DNA from: Ovis canadensis
Taxonomy: Eukaryota > Chordata > Mammalia > Artiodactyla > Bovidae
DNA length: 64,000 nt
Reading direction: 5' to 3'
NCBI RefSeq assembly: GCF_042477335.2
Contig: NC_091245.1
Location: forward strand, 111,820,501 to 111,884,500
Shown here: positions 33,080 to 63,740 of the stretch, piece after piece
Position numbering within the stretch: position 1 is the first letter of the stretch
Layout: every line of letters begins with the position of its first letter
Program-made: the position numbers and the translations under genes
Notes under the pieces: model-generated
The model's input: the letters and a program-made list of their open reading frames with translations, nothing else
Told to the model about the DNA's origin: nothing
The model's database searches: none

Positions 33080-36000
33080 ACATGGAGCAGCATGTATGTG
33101 AAACACGTACTCTACTCTGGACCCAGACAGCAGCTTGGGGACAGGGTGACAACCACACCCAAGCAAAGAGCGCGCACACACACCCCAAACACTGACGTGG
33201 AGAAGCGCCGCCAGCACACAGCCCTCAGCTCTGCTTCTCTTAAGCGTGTATAAACCCCAGTTTGGTGGGGGCTAAGAATCACACACAAGAATGTCCTGTG
33301 ATTTGTGTGTGTTTATGAAAGCCTTGACCCATACTGCCCCGATGAGCCATGTTTTCCCACCCTCCCAGAAGGGAACGTTCTCTCTGTCCACTTGCTGAGA
33401 GGCTCAACTCAAAGAGACAAGACAGAGATGCTGCCTAAAACCTACCTTTACCCAGACGCCCAACTCGTGCAGAGATGAACCAGGACAGATATGCCGATCC
33501 AGGGACCTGGGTGCCCCAACACATAAGCACACAGACATCATGCACGCCCAGACCCACTCACTCTACCACAAAGCTGTCTCCCACGACCACACACACTCAC
33601 ACCGGGCCCGCCTTCCTCCCTAGCCAGGCATCTGCACCCTCATGGAGATCTGCGTGTGTATCTCCTCCCTGCACCCTCCTCTAGCCCTGGCTGGGCCCAC
33701 ACTCCTTCTCAAGTTCTTAAACCCTATGCCAAGTGGGTGGCACATCTGTTCAAGAACAGAGAAGCCACAGCACCACTGCCAGCCTGGCCCTGACTCCTGA
33801 GGAGACCCTGCCGTCTCACCCAGATTAGGGCCAGCTGCCACCCACTCTGGAATGCCGTGGATGGATCCCTCTCTGCTGGAATCCCCTTATCCTCCCCGCC
33901 CCGCCCCCCCACCGACAGTCCCTTGTTCCCTAATCCCATAGGGCTGGGTGCCCAGGCCCCACCCCAGAGGCTCCCCCATCCCTCTACTCCATCCCCAGCC
34001 AGCTAAGAGGGAGCTGGTGCTGCAGACATATGTCTGGAGGGTGGCACGGGGCTGAGGCAACCCCCGCTGTGTGAGATCACTTCTTCCCCACCCGAACAGC
34101 TGGCGTGGGGGAGTGGGGGCTGAGTAAGGGCAGAAGATGGCAGTGGTCTGGCTAGACAGATCTGTGCGCTGCATGTTGTGGCTGAGCCTCTGGGGGCGGG
34201 GCAGGAGGTGGTTAACTCACTGCCTCTGAGTCAGTGAGCGGGGGTCAGATTTGGAGAACAGGTTGTTCCCAAGTCTGTCCACACCCAGCTCCGAGCAAGG
34301 TGAGGAGGAGGCACCAGGAACTGCTGATAGCGAACACCCGCTCTGTGCCCCGCACTGCTCTGCAGACCCTGCACATGCGCGCTCACTCCCTTGGCCCTCG
34401 CAACAACCCCGAGGGCTGAGTCCTATTGTTACCTATTTACAGATGGGAGCAGGAGGCCTGGGGAGGATACATCACTTCCCCAAGGTCACCGGGCCAGCAA
34501 ATGGTAGCACCTGGATGCCAAAGCCAGCTGTTTAACTCCCCAGCTTAAGCTCGTAACATTCCTCTTGCTCCTGCTCCCCTAATGCTTCCTCCTCACACAC
34601 TTATTCATACACGCACATGTGCGTGTGCACACTCAACCACACACTCTCTCCTGGCATCTATGCAACCTTTTGAAATAATAGTCTTTTCCCACCAGTGTAT
34701 TTCCAGCCCCTGACACACAGTGGGTGTTCAATAAATATCTGTTGGATGAATGGAGGCGGTGCTGAGACTCAGGAAAAGAGGAATCAATAAGAGGCAGGTA
34801 TGTATGTGTGCGGGGTTGGGGTGGGGAAAGAAGAAAGGGGTGAGAAGAATTGCATGAGTGCACTTACACAGCCCTCTAGAATTGCTGGTAGTATGGAAGG
34901 CTCGCTTCTACCCCTGAGGCCTGGCATTTCCAAGCGCCCTGGATGGGGAAAGGGGATTGAAAGTGGGGTTCACAGGGTTCCCTGAGTGAACGGAGGCCTT
35001 AACTCTTCCCCTCCAATCAGGACAGAGTTTGTGGGGGGTGAGGTAAGGTCTGGGAGGAGGGTAAGGAGCACACAGCCACTTGGACCATTGCATCCCCTGC
35101 TTGTCACTATTCCCTGCCCCTGTGCTTCAAGCTTTCCCCAGGCCCTGCCCCCCAAATGCCCTGGCCTCCCGCCATCCACACCTGGACTCTCCAGGAACCT
35201 GGCACCCCTTAGCTCTCCTGGCCGAAGAGTGGACAAGTCCCCTTTTCCCTAGGCCAACTGAAACAAGGGTGGAATTTTTCCAAAGGCTCTCTGATGGGAA
35301 AGGAAAGGGAAAACAAAGCCAGAAATAAAGATTATAAAAACAAAGAAACAGATGGGTGCAGGAGCTCACCGCGGGAGGGAGTGGGCCTGGGGCCCTGATC
35401 CCCCGCTTTCCCAGCACCTGTTCTCAGCCCTTGGATGGTGTTCTCCACTCTGCACTGTCATCCCAGCCTCGGTTTATACCTGCCTCTGCATCCTGGCTGT
35501 GAGCTGCTCAAGGCCACTGTTGGCTCTTCTTGGCTCTGCCCCCAGGCCTAGTACAGTGCCTTGCAAAGAGTAGAAGTGCCACAGACACGTGCCAAGCAAC
35601 CGAGGAAGCGAAGGAGCAAGGGGGTGACCGAGAGAGAAGGAAGCTGGGTTCTTTCTCTCTGGTGACCAGATCGCCTCCATGGTGGGCACCGCTGACCCCT
35701 CTGGAGCTTGTCTCACACTGGACACTTCCATCCACAGCTGACAGAAAGCTTCTCCTCCTATTTCAGAGCCCAAACCTGCCATCTCTCAGCAGCAACCCAG
35801 CCTGGCTTCCCGGGCAGCCTGGGACGGGCCCAGCTCTGTCCTCTGGGGAGGGACGGGTCCTGCAGATCACATTCAGCTGAGGAACAAACGGCAGGCCTGA
35901 GACCAGGACATGGAAAAACAAGGGCAGGAAATCGTAGCGAACATGCATCGCGGATTTGAATTTGCCAAACAACCCTCTGAATTAGAGCTGATGAGAAAAT

Positions 36001-36090
36001 GAAAGCTCAGAGAAGTTAAACTTTTGGTCAGTGAGTGGTAGATCTAGAGTTTCTTTTCTTTTTTTGGTTATTTGGTTTTATTGAGCATGG
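33080..36090. other. Gene-free interval
   Basis: Mostly unique sequence. It holds a MIR at about 34340-34540 (minus) and L2-like 3' ends at about 34690-34760 and 35480-35600, plus an 18-bp palindrome of alternating purine/pyrimidine at 34609-34626. No gene seen. Confidence 0.6.
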
Positions 36091-36097
36091 ATTTGGT

Positions 36098-36430
36098 GGG
36101 GCTTCCCTGGTAACTCAGCTGGCAAAATCTGCCTGCAATGCAGGAGACCCCAGTTCGATTCCTGGGTTGGGAAGTTCCCCTGGTGACGGGATAGACTACC
36201 CACTCCAGTGTTCTTGGGCTTCCCTGGTGGCTCAGCCAGTAAAGAATCTGCCTGCAATGCGGGAGACCTGGGTTCGATCCCTGGATTGGGAAGATCTCTT
36301 GGAGGAGGGCATGGCAACCCACTCTGGTATTCTTGCCTGGAGAATATCCCTGGGCAGAGGAGCCTGGGGGGCTACAGTTCATGGGGTCGGAAAGAGTCGG
36401 ACACGACTGAAGTGGCTAAGCACAGCACAG
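36098..36430 (+). repeat. Bov-tA SINE with duplicated tRNA-like head
   Basis: Two GGCTTCCCTGGT...TCAGC heads at 36100 and 36219 followed by one Bov-A body ending GTCGGACACGACTGAAG. Confidence 0.88.
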
Positions 36431-36778
36431 TGCCCTGAGGCCTGTGTGATCTTATTTCCTGTGATCAGGCATTGAACTGGCACCCTCTGCAGTGGGAGCG
36501 TGCATGGGTGCTAAGTTGCTTCAGTCATGTCCAACTCTTTGCGACTCCATGAACTGTAGCCACCAGGCTCCTCTGTCCATGCGATTCTCCAGGAAAGAAT
36601 ACTGAAGTGGGTTGCCGTGCCCTTCTCCAGGAAATCTTCCCAATCCAGGGATCAAACCTGCATCTTTTACGATTCCTGCATTGCCAGGCAGGCAGCTTCC
36701 TTACCGCTAGCACCACCTCGGAAGCCTCTGCGGTGGGAGCATGAAGTCTTAACCACTGGACCAGCAGGGAGATCCAGG
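36431..36778 (-). repeat. Older SINE split by a Bov-tA (nested insertion)
   Basis: Outer antisense SINE (TGTGATCTTATTTCCTGTGATCAGG) is interrupted by Bov-tA at about 36503-36722. A 19-bp target-site duplication with two mismatches, CCTCTGC(A/G)GTGGGAGC(G/A)TG, lies on each side. Confidence 0.85.
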
Positions 36779-37565
36779 ATCTAGGGTTTCTTATCCAGGC
36801 ATTCTGACTGCACAGCAGTTCCTGACCATGTTGCCAACCAGCCTCTGCATGGGACAAACCACCACACTGAGAAGAAGCTGACATCTACGGGAATGACAAG
36901 GGAGCAGGTCCAGCCGGCTAGCAGGACAGGGTGATAGGAGTCCAGATGCTCAGGACTGCCTGCTCTGGGGGTAACAAGTCGCCGAGCACTGGCACTCAGG
37001 ATGCCAGCTCCTGAACCGGATATCCCTGGGGGAAGGCAACTGGACGGAACACACCCCCAAAGAGGGGGATCAAGCCAGTTACCTTCAGGAGTTCAGAAAT
37101 ATGAAATAGAACTTCTGTATTCTGAACACAGTCAAAAATGTCAGGGCTGAGATTCCAGAATCAGACAACACAGGCCTGGATGCCCCTGGATCTCCCGGCT
37201 GTGTGGCCTCCATCCCATCTCTGAGTTTCTCTAGTCTTGATTTCACTGTGTGGAATAGGAGAATTAGTACGGTCTTGACCTCTTGCTTTTTGAGATTGTT
37301 GTGAAAATAAATGAGAATGTAGGAACCACGGTGCCTGGCTACGATCAAAGCTAGGGCTCCTGTGGCTCCTGCGGCAGATGGAGGCGGGAGATTCTTCTCG
37401 GTGAACCGTGTCCTTCCCTGGCTCCCACCTACTCTGTTCTCTGTTCCCTGCTATCTTTTCCCTTCCACTTCCTGGACTCCTCCTGAAGAGGGTAACCTCC
37501 ACCCCTGCTTCAGTTTCCTCACCATGCACTCCTTAACCCTTCACAATTTTATTTGCAAACTCTAC

Positions 37566-37770
37566 CCTCCTGGCTCAGACAGTAGAGAATCTGCCTGCAA
37601 TGCGGGAGACCTGGGTTTGATCCCTGGGTCAGGAAGATCCCCTGAAGAAGGAAATAGCAACCCACTCCAATATTCTTGCCTGGAGAATTCCATGGACAGA
37701 GGAGCCTGGCAGGCAAACAGTCCATGGAATTGCAAAGAGTCGGACATGACTGAGCAACTGACACACACAC
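37566..37770 (+). repeat. Bov-tA SINE
   Basis: CTGGCTCAGACAGTAGAGAATC head to CGGACATGACTGAGCAACTG with CA-rich tail. Confidence 0.9.
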
Positions 37771-38239
37771 ATACCCTCTATGGAAATGTTTTTCTGAAGG
37801 TTATACCAGTAACTTCCACGTTTCCCCAGTGTAGCCATCTTTCATTTCCCCTTGGCCTTCTGTAGTATCTGAAGCTGCTAGTTTCTTGCCCTTGAAACTT
37901 TTTCCTCTCTCGGTTTCCAGGCCTCCTCCTGGGTCTCGCTCCCCGTCTCGCTGGCTTGTCTACTTCTCCGTCTTTGGATCCTCCTTCTCTGTGCTGGGTG
38001 TGACCCACGCATCTGTCCACGACCGCTGGCGCTCTCCTCCACTCCCCTGGTTCAGCACTCACCTCTGTGCAGGTGACTTCCATGGCCTGTCCTCTCTCCC
38101 AAGCACCAATCCCCATTTCACCACTCACTGGGCACCTTCACCTGGAAAGCCTGCCAGCAGCATCTCACGCTGAACATGCTCCAGGGCAAACATGCACCTT
38201 CTCTGCCACACAGCCTCCTTTCAGCCATCCTCCGCCTTC

Positions 38240-38418
38240 TTTTTCGGTTGTACTGGGGTCTTTGTTGCAGCATGTGGGCTTCTCAAGTTGTGGCACCAGT
38301 TTCTAGAGTGTGGGCTCAGTAGCCGTGGTGGGATCTTAGTTCCCTGAGCGGGAATGGAACCTTGTCCCCAGCGTTGAAAGGGTGGATTCTTTACCACTGG
38401 GCCACCAGGGAAGTCCCC
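38240..38418 (-). repeat. CHR-2-type SINE
   Basis: GGTTGTACTGGGGTCTTTGTTG to ACCACTGGGCCACCAGGGAAG, antisense. Confidence 0.85.
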
Positions 38419-38971
38419 ATACCCTTACGGTAGTTAATTCTGCACTAGCATCCACTTCCATCTCCAGCTCCTTCCTCCCATACAATCAATTGCCAAATCC
38501 TGAAATTCTACCTCCCAAAGTCCTTCTCTCATCATTGTCATTGCAACTCTCTTGCTCCAGACCTTCACACCCCTTGGCTAAATTTTTGCCATAACCTCGT
38601 TTCTGTCTCTCCCAGCCCAACACCCCAGTTCGTGTGCACACACTGCAATCATTGAACCATCTGAGAACATCCCTCCTCCCTGCTCAAACCTTTGAAGTGG
38701 CTCCTTGTCGCTATAACAATATTTTTCAAACTTGCTTGGTGGTAAAAATACTGAATCCCACTCCTCACCCCTGCCCTTTTAGATGAGGATTTCTAAGAGA
38801 TGTGACTGCTTTCCTGTATTTGTAACAAGCACTCCAAGCGTTTATTATCATCAGGGCCTTTAGAATGGCATTGAGAATGGCACCTAGCTGGTGTTCAAGG
38901 CCCTGCACGAAATGACCCCCATCTCCATTCCCAGTATCGGCTTCCGTGTTTCTTTTCTTTTTTAAAAACAT

Positions 38972-39368
38972 GCTTGCGAGCTAAGTCGCTTCAGTCATGT
39001 CCGACTCTTTGCGATCCTATGGACAGTAGCCCACCAGGCCCTTTTGTCCATAGGATTCTTCAGGCAACAATACTGGAATGGACTACCATTTCTCCTCCAG
39101 GGGATCTTCCCGACCGGGACCCAGCCTGTGTCTCTTTTATCTCCTGCACTGGCAGGCGGGTTTTTTTTTTTTTTTTTTCTTCTTACCACTAACGCCGTTA
39201 TTTATTCGGCTGCTCTGCTCTGGGTTTTAGTTGTGGCATTCAGGATCTTTAGTTGCGGCCTATGAACTCTTAGTTGCGGCATGTGGAATCCAGTTCGCTG
39301 ACCCTGAACCCAGGCCCTCTGCATTGGGATCATGGAGTCTTAGCCATTGGGCCACCGTGGAAATCCCT
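38972..39368 (-). repeat. Bov-tA SINE followed by a second tRNA-Glu-type SINE
   Basis: Bov-tA complement at about 38980-39160, a T18 run, then an older SINE complement at 39190-39368 ending GGGCCACCGTGGAAATCCC. Confidence 0.85.
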
Positions 39369-39369
39369 T

Positions 39370-42300
39370 GGCTCCCATGTTTCTTGGCGCGCTGGGAGTT
39401 CCAGGCTTCTGTGCCTGTGACCGTGGTGTTTCCTCTACTTGGAGCATGCTCTCTCTGGGTCTCTAAGCTAGACCCTACCTGTCTGTTGAGGCTCAACTAG
39501 AATGCCAGCTCCCCGCTGCAAGCCTCCTAATTCTTCCAGCTGAGAACCATCTCTTCCTTCACCAAGCTTCCCTCCCCCTCTAAACTGAACAGTGTGCAGC
39601 CAGCTGTACTGTTCCTCTCCTGTGTCTCCTGGGGGCACTCTTCACTCTCACCATTGCAACCTAGAGGTTTCTGCACATGTGCTCGTGGGGATGAGAACCC
39701 AGAGCAGATCCTTCTCTGCATCCCTATACCATGGAAATGACACATTCGGGTTCTAGAAACAAACTGCCTGGGTTTGAATCCCAACTGCCCTGCTTGGGTT
39801 AGCATCTTGGGATCTTGGGGTTTCAGTTTTCCCATCAATAAAAGATTTGTTTGTAATTTAAAAGTTATTAAACTGAGGAACTCATGGAAAGTACACAAGT
39901 GCTTAGCGAGGTGCCTCATTAAACTCCTAACTCTAATGAGCTAGAGTTCTTAGACACAATTGGTTCCAACTCTGCCTGCACATTGAATCATCTGGGAGCT
40001 TTTAAAAGACACTAATGGCTGAGCCCCATCTCAGACCAGCGAAAACATGATCCTTGGGGTAAGGCCCAGGCATAGAACCTTAATATAGAGCTGGGAGTGA
40101 GAACCTCTTCACAGTCCACCCCCTCACTCTATTGATGGGAGGTAAAGGACTTATTCAGGTCCACACTGCTAGCTCATGGTGGAGTGAGTCCTATTCCACA
40201 AGCCTCTGCCCTCCCTCTGGTCTAGCCTCAGTGATGTCTAGGGCTCCGTGGCCTAGCATCTTTGGGATAGGGGAATTGCCTAGGTCCACCCAATCTCATT
40301 CAGCAGAAATGGAGGTGAAGAAGTATGAGGAGCTAGAGGAAATGAGGTGTCCCCAAGGGCTCAGAGCTGCCCTGGGAGCTCAGGTCAAGGGATGCGGTGG
40401 AGGGTGGAGAGATTTGGAGTCTGAAAGGCCATGAGATTCTGACAAAAGGACCATGACATGGCGACCTTGTTTGCCTTGATTGCAACAGTCTCTCTAGCAC
40501 CTGTGTGCAGGGATCCTGGCACACAGTCAGTGCTCCAGAAACGCTGGGAGAGTCTGAAGGGGGCAGTGGCCTGACTGGGAACTCGCCCCACTGGCTGAGT
40601 TGTCTATGGGGGCATTCACATTCCCCAAGGGGGAGGGCTGAGAACATCAAGAGAGAGCACAAGGGTGAATGGGTCAGGACTTACAGAGAAACTGAGGCCC
40701 AGGAGAGGCCGAGCTCCCTGAGGTCCCAAGGAGAGCTCGTTGTGCAAGCTGCCCTGCACAACGAGGCTGCTGCCCTGCGTCTCAGGTGTTTTCAGGGCCT
40801 CCTGGCCCATCTGGGGGTCCAGAATGCCTAAGAGGGCAGGAAGACAAACAGAGCCGTGTCCTGGGCCAAGTGGAGGGGGCCTGGTTAGGGAAGGAGGAGG
40901 CTGGGGGCGAACCAGGCTGCCTCTTGATAGGGGGAACAGAGAGGCGGGGAGCTCTGGGTCAGATCTCTAGCCAAACCAAACCTGCCCCAGGGGGCTGGGG
41001 GCCGCTCCCTCCCTACCCAGATGGAATCAAAGGCAAACAGGAACCCTAGCGGGCCCAGCTGTGACCCCTGCCCCCTACACTCAGCAGGGCCCATTAACCA
41101 CATCCTTCCCATTACCCCTCACAGACTTTGCCCAGCCCAAAGAAGCTCTGGAAACAGACTCATCTGGGTTTTGTGGGTCAAATGCCAGCCAAGAAATGTC
41201 CGGTTTCTCCAACCTCACCCTCAACCTGGCTCTTCTCCCCCAAAGATAGCCAGACCCCTTCCCTTCTCATGCAGGTACTCTGTAAGAAAGCAGGGTAGTC
41301 TTTGCTCAGACCCTGAGCCCTTCCTTCCCTCTATGCCAAGAGCTGAAGGGATCAGACCCATTTCTGAGAGTCATACTAATGAACAAAATAGGAGCGCCTG
41401 CCCCTTGGATCGCCTTCTGAACCCTGGTCTCCAACTGATTGTTGGAGATACAAACACAGGTAATTTTTCCTGTTTACCTGGGTGGAGCCAAGTGCTAAGA
41501 AGGAAGTAGCCTGGAATTTGGGGATCATCAGAGCTGTAAAGAAACCTCAGAGATTTTCTAGCTCTGCTCATTATTCAGATGAAGGATGCCTCTTCCCTAA
41601 GGTCCCTTGAGTGGTTCCACTGGCACCAGCCTCACTGGCCTGACGTGCAGACGTGTCCCCTTTGCATTGGACCATGGTCGGGGCTGCAGGTAGGACTCTG
41701 GGAAGACAGGCCCAGAGCAGCTCTGGGCCATGATGCTTAGCGCGGAGGTTGACACGCATCTCTCAGGCCACACTCTGATCCTTTCCTGCCCCTCCATATG
41801 CCTTCCACTGCACTTCCAGGACACAAACATGGAGCCATCCTAACCCAGAGAGCAGCAAAGAGAGCCAAAAGAGGTGGGCAGGGAGCAGAGGCGGAGAGAT
41901 TGAGGAAAATTCCTCCAGGAGCTCTTACTTCTTGTCCATTTTCTGAATTCTGTATAATGTGGTTTTACCAACATATATAATCCAGAGGAAAAATTTAAAA
42001 TGACAGAAGCGAAGAGAAACAGAGGAAGAGGTTTCTAAGATGCATTCTGAGTGGTTTGAAAAGACAAGAAAGAGCACAGAGGCACAGATGTAAACACAGA
42101 AAGAGAGAGAGAGAAAAATCCAACACAGCCCTTGGGGTCCAGTGGGGGAACTGAGGCAGCAGCAGGACCTGGACAGGCTCTTTGCAGCTCCGAGCCCAAC
42201 CTGCGCACAAGATCACTGCAACCTGTGGGACCTGCGAGGAGAGAGGGCTGGGGAGGAGGGAAAAGAGGCAGCCTTCTGGGACAGCCCAGGCCTGCCCTGC

Positions 42301-43510
42301 TCCCCATCATCCTGTCACCCTAGCCAGCCTCCCAGGGCGAGGAGAGCTTGTTCACTCATTCCCCCAAAAGGCCCCAGAAGCCTGGCAGTGGTGACAAGAC
42401 CCTGAAGAGCAATGGGGGGGAGGAGGAGCAGCGGGGAGGGGAGGGAATGACGGAAGCAGAGGAGAGACTGCCTGGAGCGGTCTGACAAAGGGAGGCGAGG
42501 AAGAGCAAGCAGGACTGGGGAGCCAGGCCCAGATGGAGGGACTGGGGCAGAGAAGTGGGGTGAGGGGTGGGCGCAGGGCCAGGGGCGGCAGTGATAGCAC
42601 CTCCCAGTGCTTCCTGCCTCCCACTCACCCTCCCTCGCGCTCTTTCATGATCTTGAAACAACCTTCAAGTCTGGGCTGGAGGCCCCAGGAGGCCAGTCAC
42701 TTAGGAAACAAAACTGTTTCTTGGAGACCTTGAAAGCCCATCTGCAGCTGAGCGGCGTCCCCACCCCCTCCCCGCGCACACACACATTCTCCCATGGACT
42801 CTCACGTACACCCGCCTGACTCCACACGTGCTCCGCACCAGCCACACACGCACATCAGGAACGCAGAGGACAGGGTGTTACCACACTGACGACACCCTCT
42901 CCTCAGGAGTTTACTCGGCTCCTTCCCACAGGCTCTTCCCTACACACAGCAGCCCTCCGTCACTGACTGGCACACGTCTGCACACACACAAGAATATACC
43001 CTCCTCTGCCTGTCTCCTGTCTCGCTCTCACGCACACACCTCCTTCCCAGATCCTCCCATACCAACAGAACACTTGGTTCAGGACCACACAGCCTCTCCT
43101 TCGTGGACCTGCTTTCTGATCTAAGACTTTCTCTCAGATCCAGCCCCCAGCCCACTCCCCCTGGACTTCCCACCTCCAACTTTCAAGTCTTTCTTGCTCT
43201 GTTTCCCTCTTCTTACCCCAAGGGCACTGGTCCAAGCTGGCACCACTGGCTGTGTTCAAAGGAAGCAGGAGCCCAACCAGGCACCCCAAATCAAAAGACC
43301 AGGTGGCGTCTACTCTGGTTGATGTCCTGGAGTTGGAGGTCTGCAGAGGAGGAGGAGGAAGGGGTGACCTCCCAGAGCCTCCACACTGTCCTGGGCAGGG
43401 AGGGAGGCCAGGGACACCCTACACAGGCGAGGGATGGGCCCTGGGTCCTGTGCTCCTTTGCTTTGTCTGAGTCCCAGATATGCACGTAGCAGCGCCCTTA
43501 AGACTGCGTG
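39370..43510. other. Gene-free interval
   Basis: Mostly unique. A MER5-like fragment lies at about 39955-40090 (CACATTGAATCATCTGGGAGC). CA-rich, CpG-containing sequence occupies 42770-43040. Long open stretches here lack splice sites, codon bias or recognisable protein similarity. Confidence 0.6.
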
Positions 43511-43517
43511 TATGTGT

Positions 43518-43698
43518 GTGCGTGCTAAGTCGCTTCAGTCTTGTCTGACTCTGTGCGACCCCATGGACTGTAGCCCGCAAGGCTCCTCTGTCCATGGATT
43601 CTCCAGGCAAGAACACCGGAGTGGGTGGCCATGCCGTCCTCCAGGGGACCTTCCCCACCCAGGGATCCAAGTCTCCTGCATTCTTTACCACTAGCTAG
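43518..43698 (-). repeat. Bov-tA SINE
   Basis: GTGCTAAGTCGCTTCAGTCTTG through CCCAGGGATCCAAGTCTCC, antisense. Confidence 0.88.
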
Positions 43699-45724
43699 AC
43701 TCACCCAACTGCAGGGCTAGGCAGGGACCCTCCCCCCTTCACCAGGTTTCTGCGGGCAGAGGAAGGGCACAGCCCCTTCTGGTGTTGGGCCTGGCTACAA
43801 GGGCCAGAGCCAGGACCTTGGAAGGACTGGGCAGTGCTGGGAGGTGCCAGCAGGGATGAGGATGGGGTGTGAAAACCCTGAGAACCCAGTGCTGGAAGCT
43901 GGCCTGCCCTATCTCACCTTGTGTCCTGCAGAGGGCAGGGCAGAAGATAACCCAGGCACTCTGACCCAGGAACCGATGAGTAGCTGCTTCCTAAATCCCA
44001 AGTCATCTCTGGTCCACCCAGGGCAAGGCTGCCCCCCACCTGTGGGTCTCTCTTTCACTGACTTCTTCAGGCGGTCCCTCCTGTTGTCTAACCATGAGCC
44101 TTCTCGCTGCATCTCCAATTACTTCTCTCACTCTGTCTACACACCGAGGCTTGAACTGGGATCAATTTTCTCCTTGTTATTTCCTCCCACTACCTGATCT
44201 CCCCAGGTCCAAAGTCAAGGTCGGTGGAGGGGCCGGTGCAGAGAAGGGAGTTGCCCCCTTCCACTCACCCTTCCTGCTGTAACCCAGGAAGAGAAGGAGG
44301 CCAGATGCTGGGCATGACCTACCGGATCCCTGTAATGGAAAATCCCAACCGCTGGCCCGGAGGGGGCCAGTTATTTGGGGAATTCAAACATGAACCCTGT
44401 GCCCTGAGAGTGGACTTGCTGGAGGAGAGGTCGATAATCCCTCTGTGGGGCGTTCCCTCTGGGCCAGCAAGGACCAGTCCTGCCAGCAGACACCTCAGGC
44501 ATCTGGCTGGAGGGCCCCACTCCCGCCCTCCTCTCCTAACTTCCTTTGAAGCTTACTCGCCAGGGCTCAGACCTGACCCCAGCCCACTGGCTTCCCTCCA
44601 CCAGGAGAACCCTGTCCTCTGACAGCCTCCACGAGAAGGCAGGACTTGTTTTCTCTCTCTGCCCCTTCTGATTTCCCTTTCTTCCTTTGGCCCCCGGTTC
44701 TTTGGCTTTTTTGACAGATGAGCAGCGACACCACGGGGTCCTGTCTTGGTCACCTCCTCTGCCCCTGTTTCTGGCTGGTGTCAGCTACCAGAGCCCTCCC
44801 GCCTCCCCAGGCACTGCCTCAGATTCTCCCAGGCTTCCCTGCAGAGAGGTCCCTATGTATCTCCCCGCCATCCTGCCTGCTGCAGACTAGTCTTCCTTTC
44901 CCTTCCACCCCGCCCCCCAGTAAGGAAGCAGCTGCCCTCCTTTCTAGTTCACAAGTCTGGTACTTGTTAGCATGCTGACCTCCACATCCCTCTTTGAATC
45001 TCCCCATTTGCCTCTTTATGGGCTTCTCCTCAGGTACCCAACAACCCCAGGCATAACTTCAGCCCAGAGCTCTCAGTTAGCGACTAAGCGAGTAATGTGT
45101 CCCATCTATAACCAGGGTGAAGGAAACCCAGAGAGAGATCTTCTCTGGAAGGCCTACTGGTCTGTCCAGGAGGCCCGGCCTGCCCTTCCACCAGCCACCT
45201 CCCAGATCCTGCGAGTTTTGATGCTCAAACTTTGGAAAGGTGCACCTGGAGGGCTTGGGGAGACCCTCTGGCCTCTGTCTGCAAGCAGACTCCGTGCTGC
45301 TCCTGAAACTGTCTCTGACTCTCCTATCTAAGGGCCGGCCTGGGGCTCCAACGCTACCTTCCCCTGGCTTCGGCCATCCCACCGCCTAACAGTGCAGGAA
45401 ACAGTCTCCGTTTCTTTCTCTGGGAGGTTACAGACTCAGGAGACCTGGGTTCTGATTCTGTTTCATAAGCTCAAACTGTTCAGTCTCCCTGGGCCTCAGT
45501 TTCCCCATCAGGAAATCGAGAGGAAGATGTCGCACCTCATGGGCTCCGGTCCCTACAAGGCCGAGAGGACTGGTCCCCCGGCCCCGTCCCGAGGGGCGCG
45601 TTCCCCACAGGGCGCAGCCTCCCTGCCGCTGCTCTCGGCGGTGGTGCCAGGCCTCGGAGGGTGAGGGGAGCCCAGGGGGAGCACCCAGCGGGACAAATGG
45701 ACCTTCCACGGGCCAGTTGCTTAA

Positions 45725-45850
45725 GGGGCGGGAGGGGAGGAGTCCTCAGAGATCCTGTTTCAACAAACGTTTCTTTCCCGAGAAGGGGAAGGCGGGGGAG
45801 GGGGAGAGGGGCCTATTTAAAGCTACCCTGTTGCTCGCTGTCTCGGTCTG
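45725..45850 (+). promoter_or_regulatory. ATP1A2: ATP1A2 core promoter
   Basis: A GC box (GGGGCGGGAGGGGAGG, 45725-45740) and G-rich runs precede a TATA-like TATTTAAA at 45814-45821. Initiation is expected near 45842, giving a 5' UTR of about 110 bases to the ATG, similar to the known short leader of this gene. Confidence 0.7.
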
Positions 45851-45950
45851 TCTGCCGGGGCCTCTGGCCACTGCCCCAGACTGGTGATCTGGGCTTGGGT
45901 TCCTCCTGGCGACCTCTCCCGTCTAGGTCCCTCAGCCACTCTGCCCCAAG

Positions 45951-63740
<17,790 letters not shown>

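Noticed and set aside
41990-43490. Cluster of overlapping 60-130-codon open frames between IGSF8 and ATP1A2
   Set aside because: Lengths are as expected by chance in GC-rich DNA, frames overlap on both strands, and no splice pairs or conserved domain are evident.
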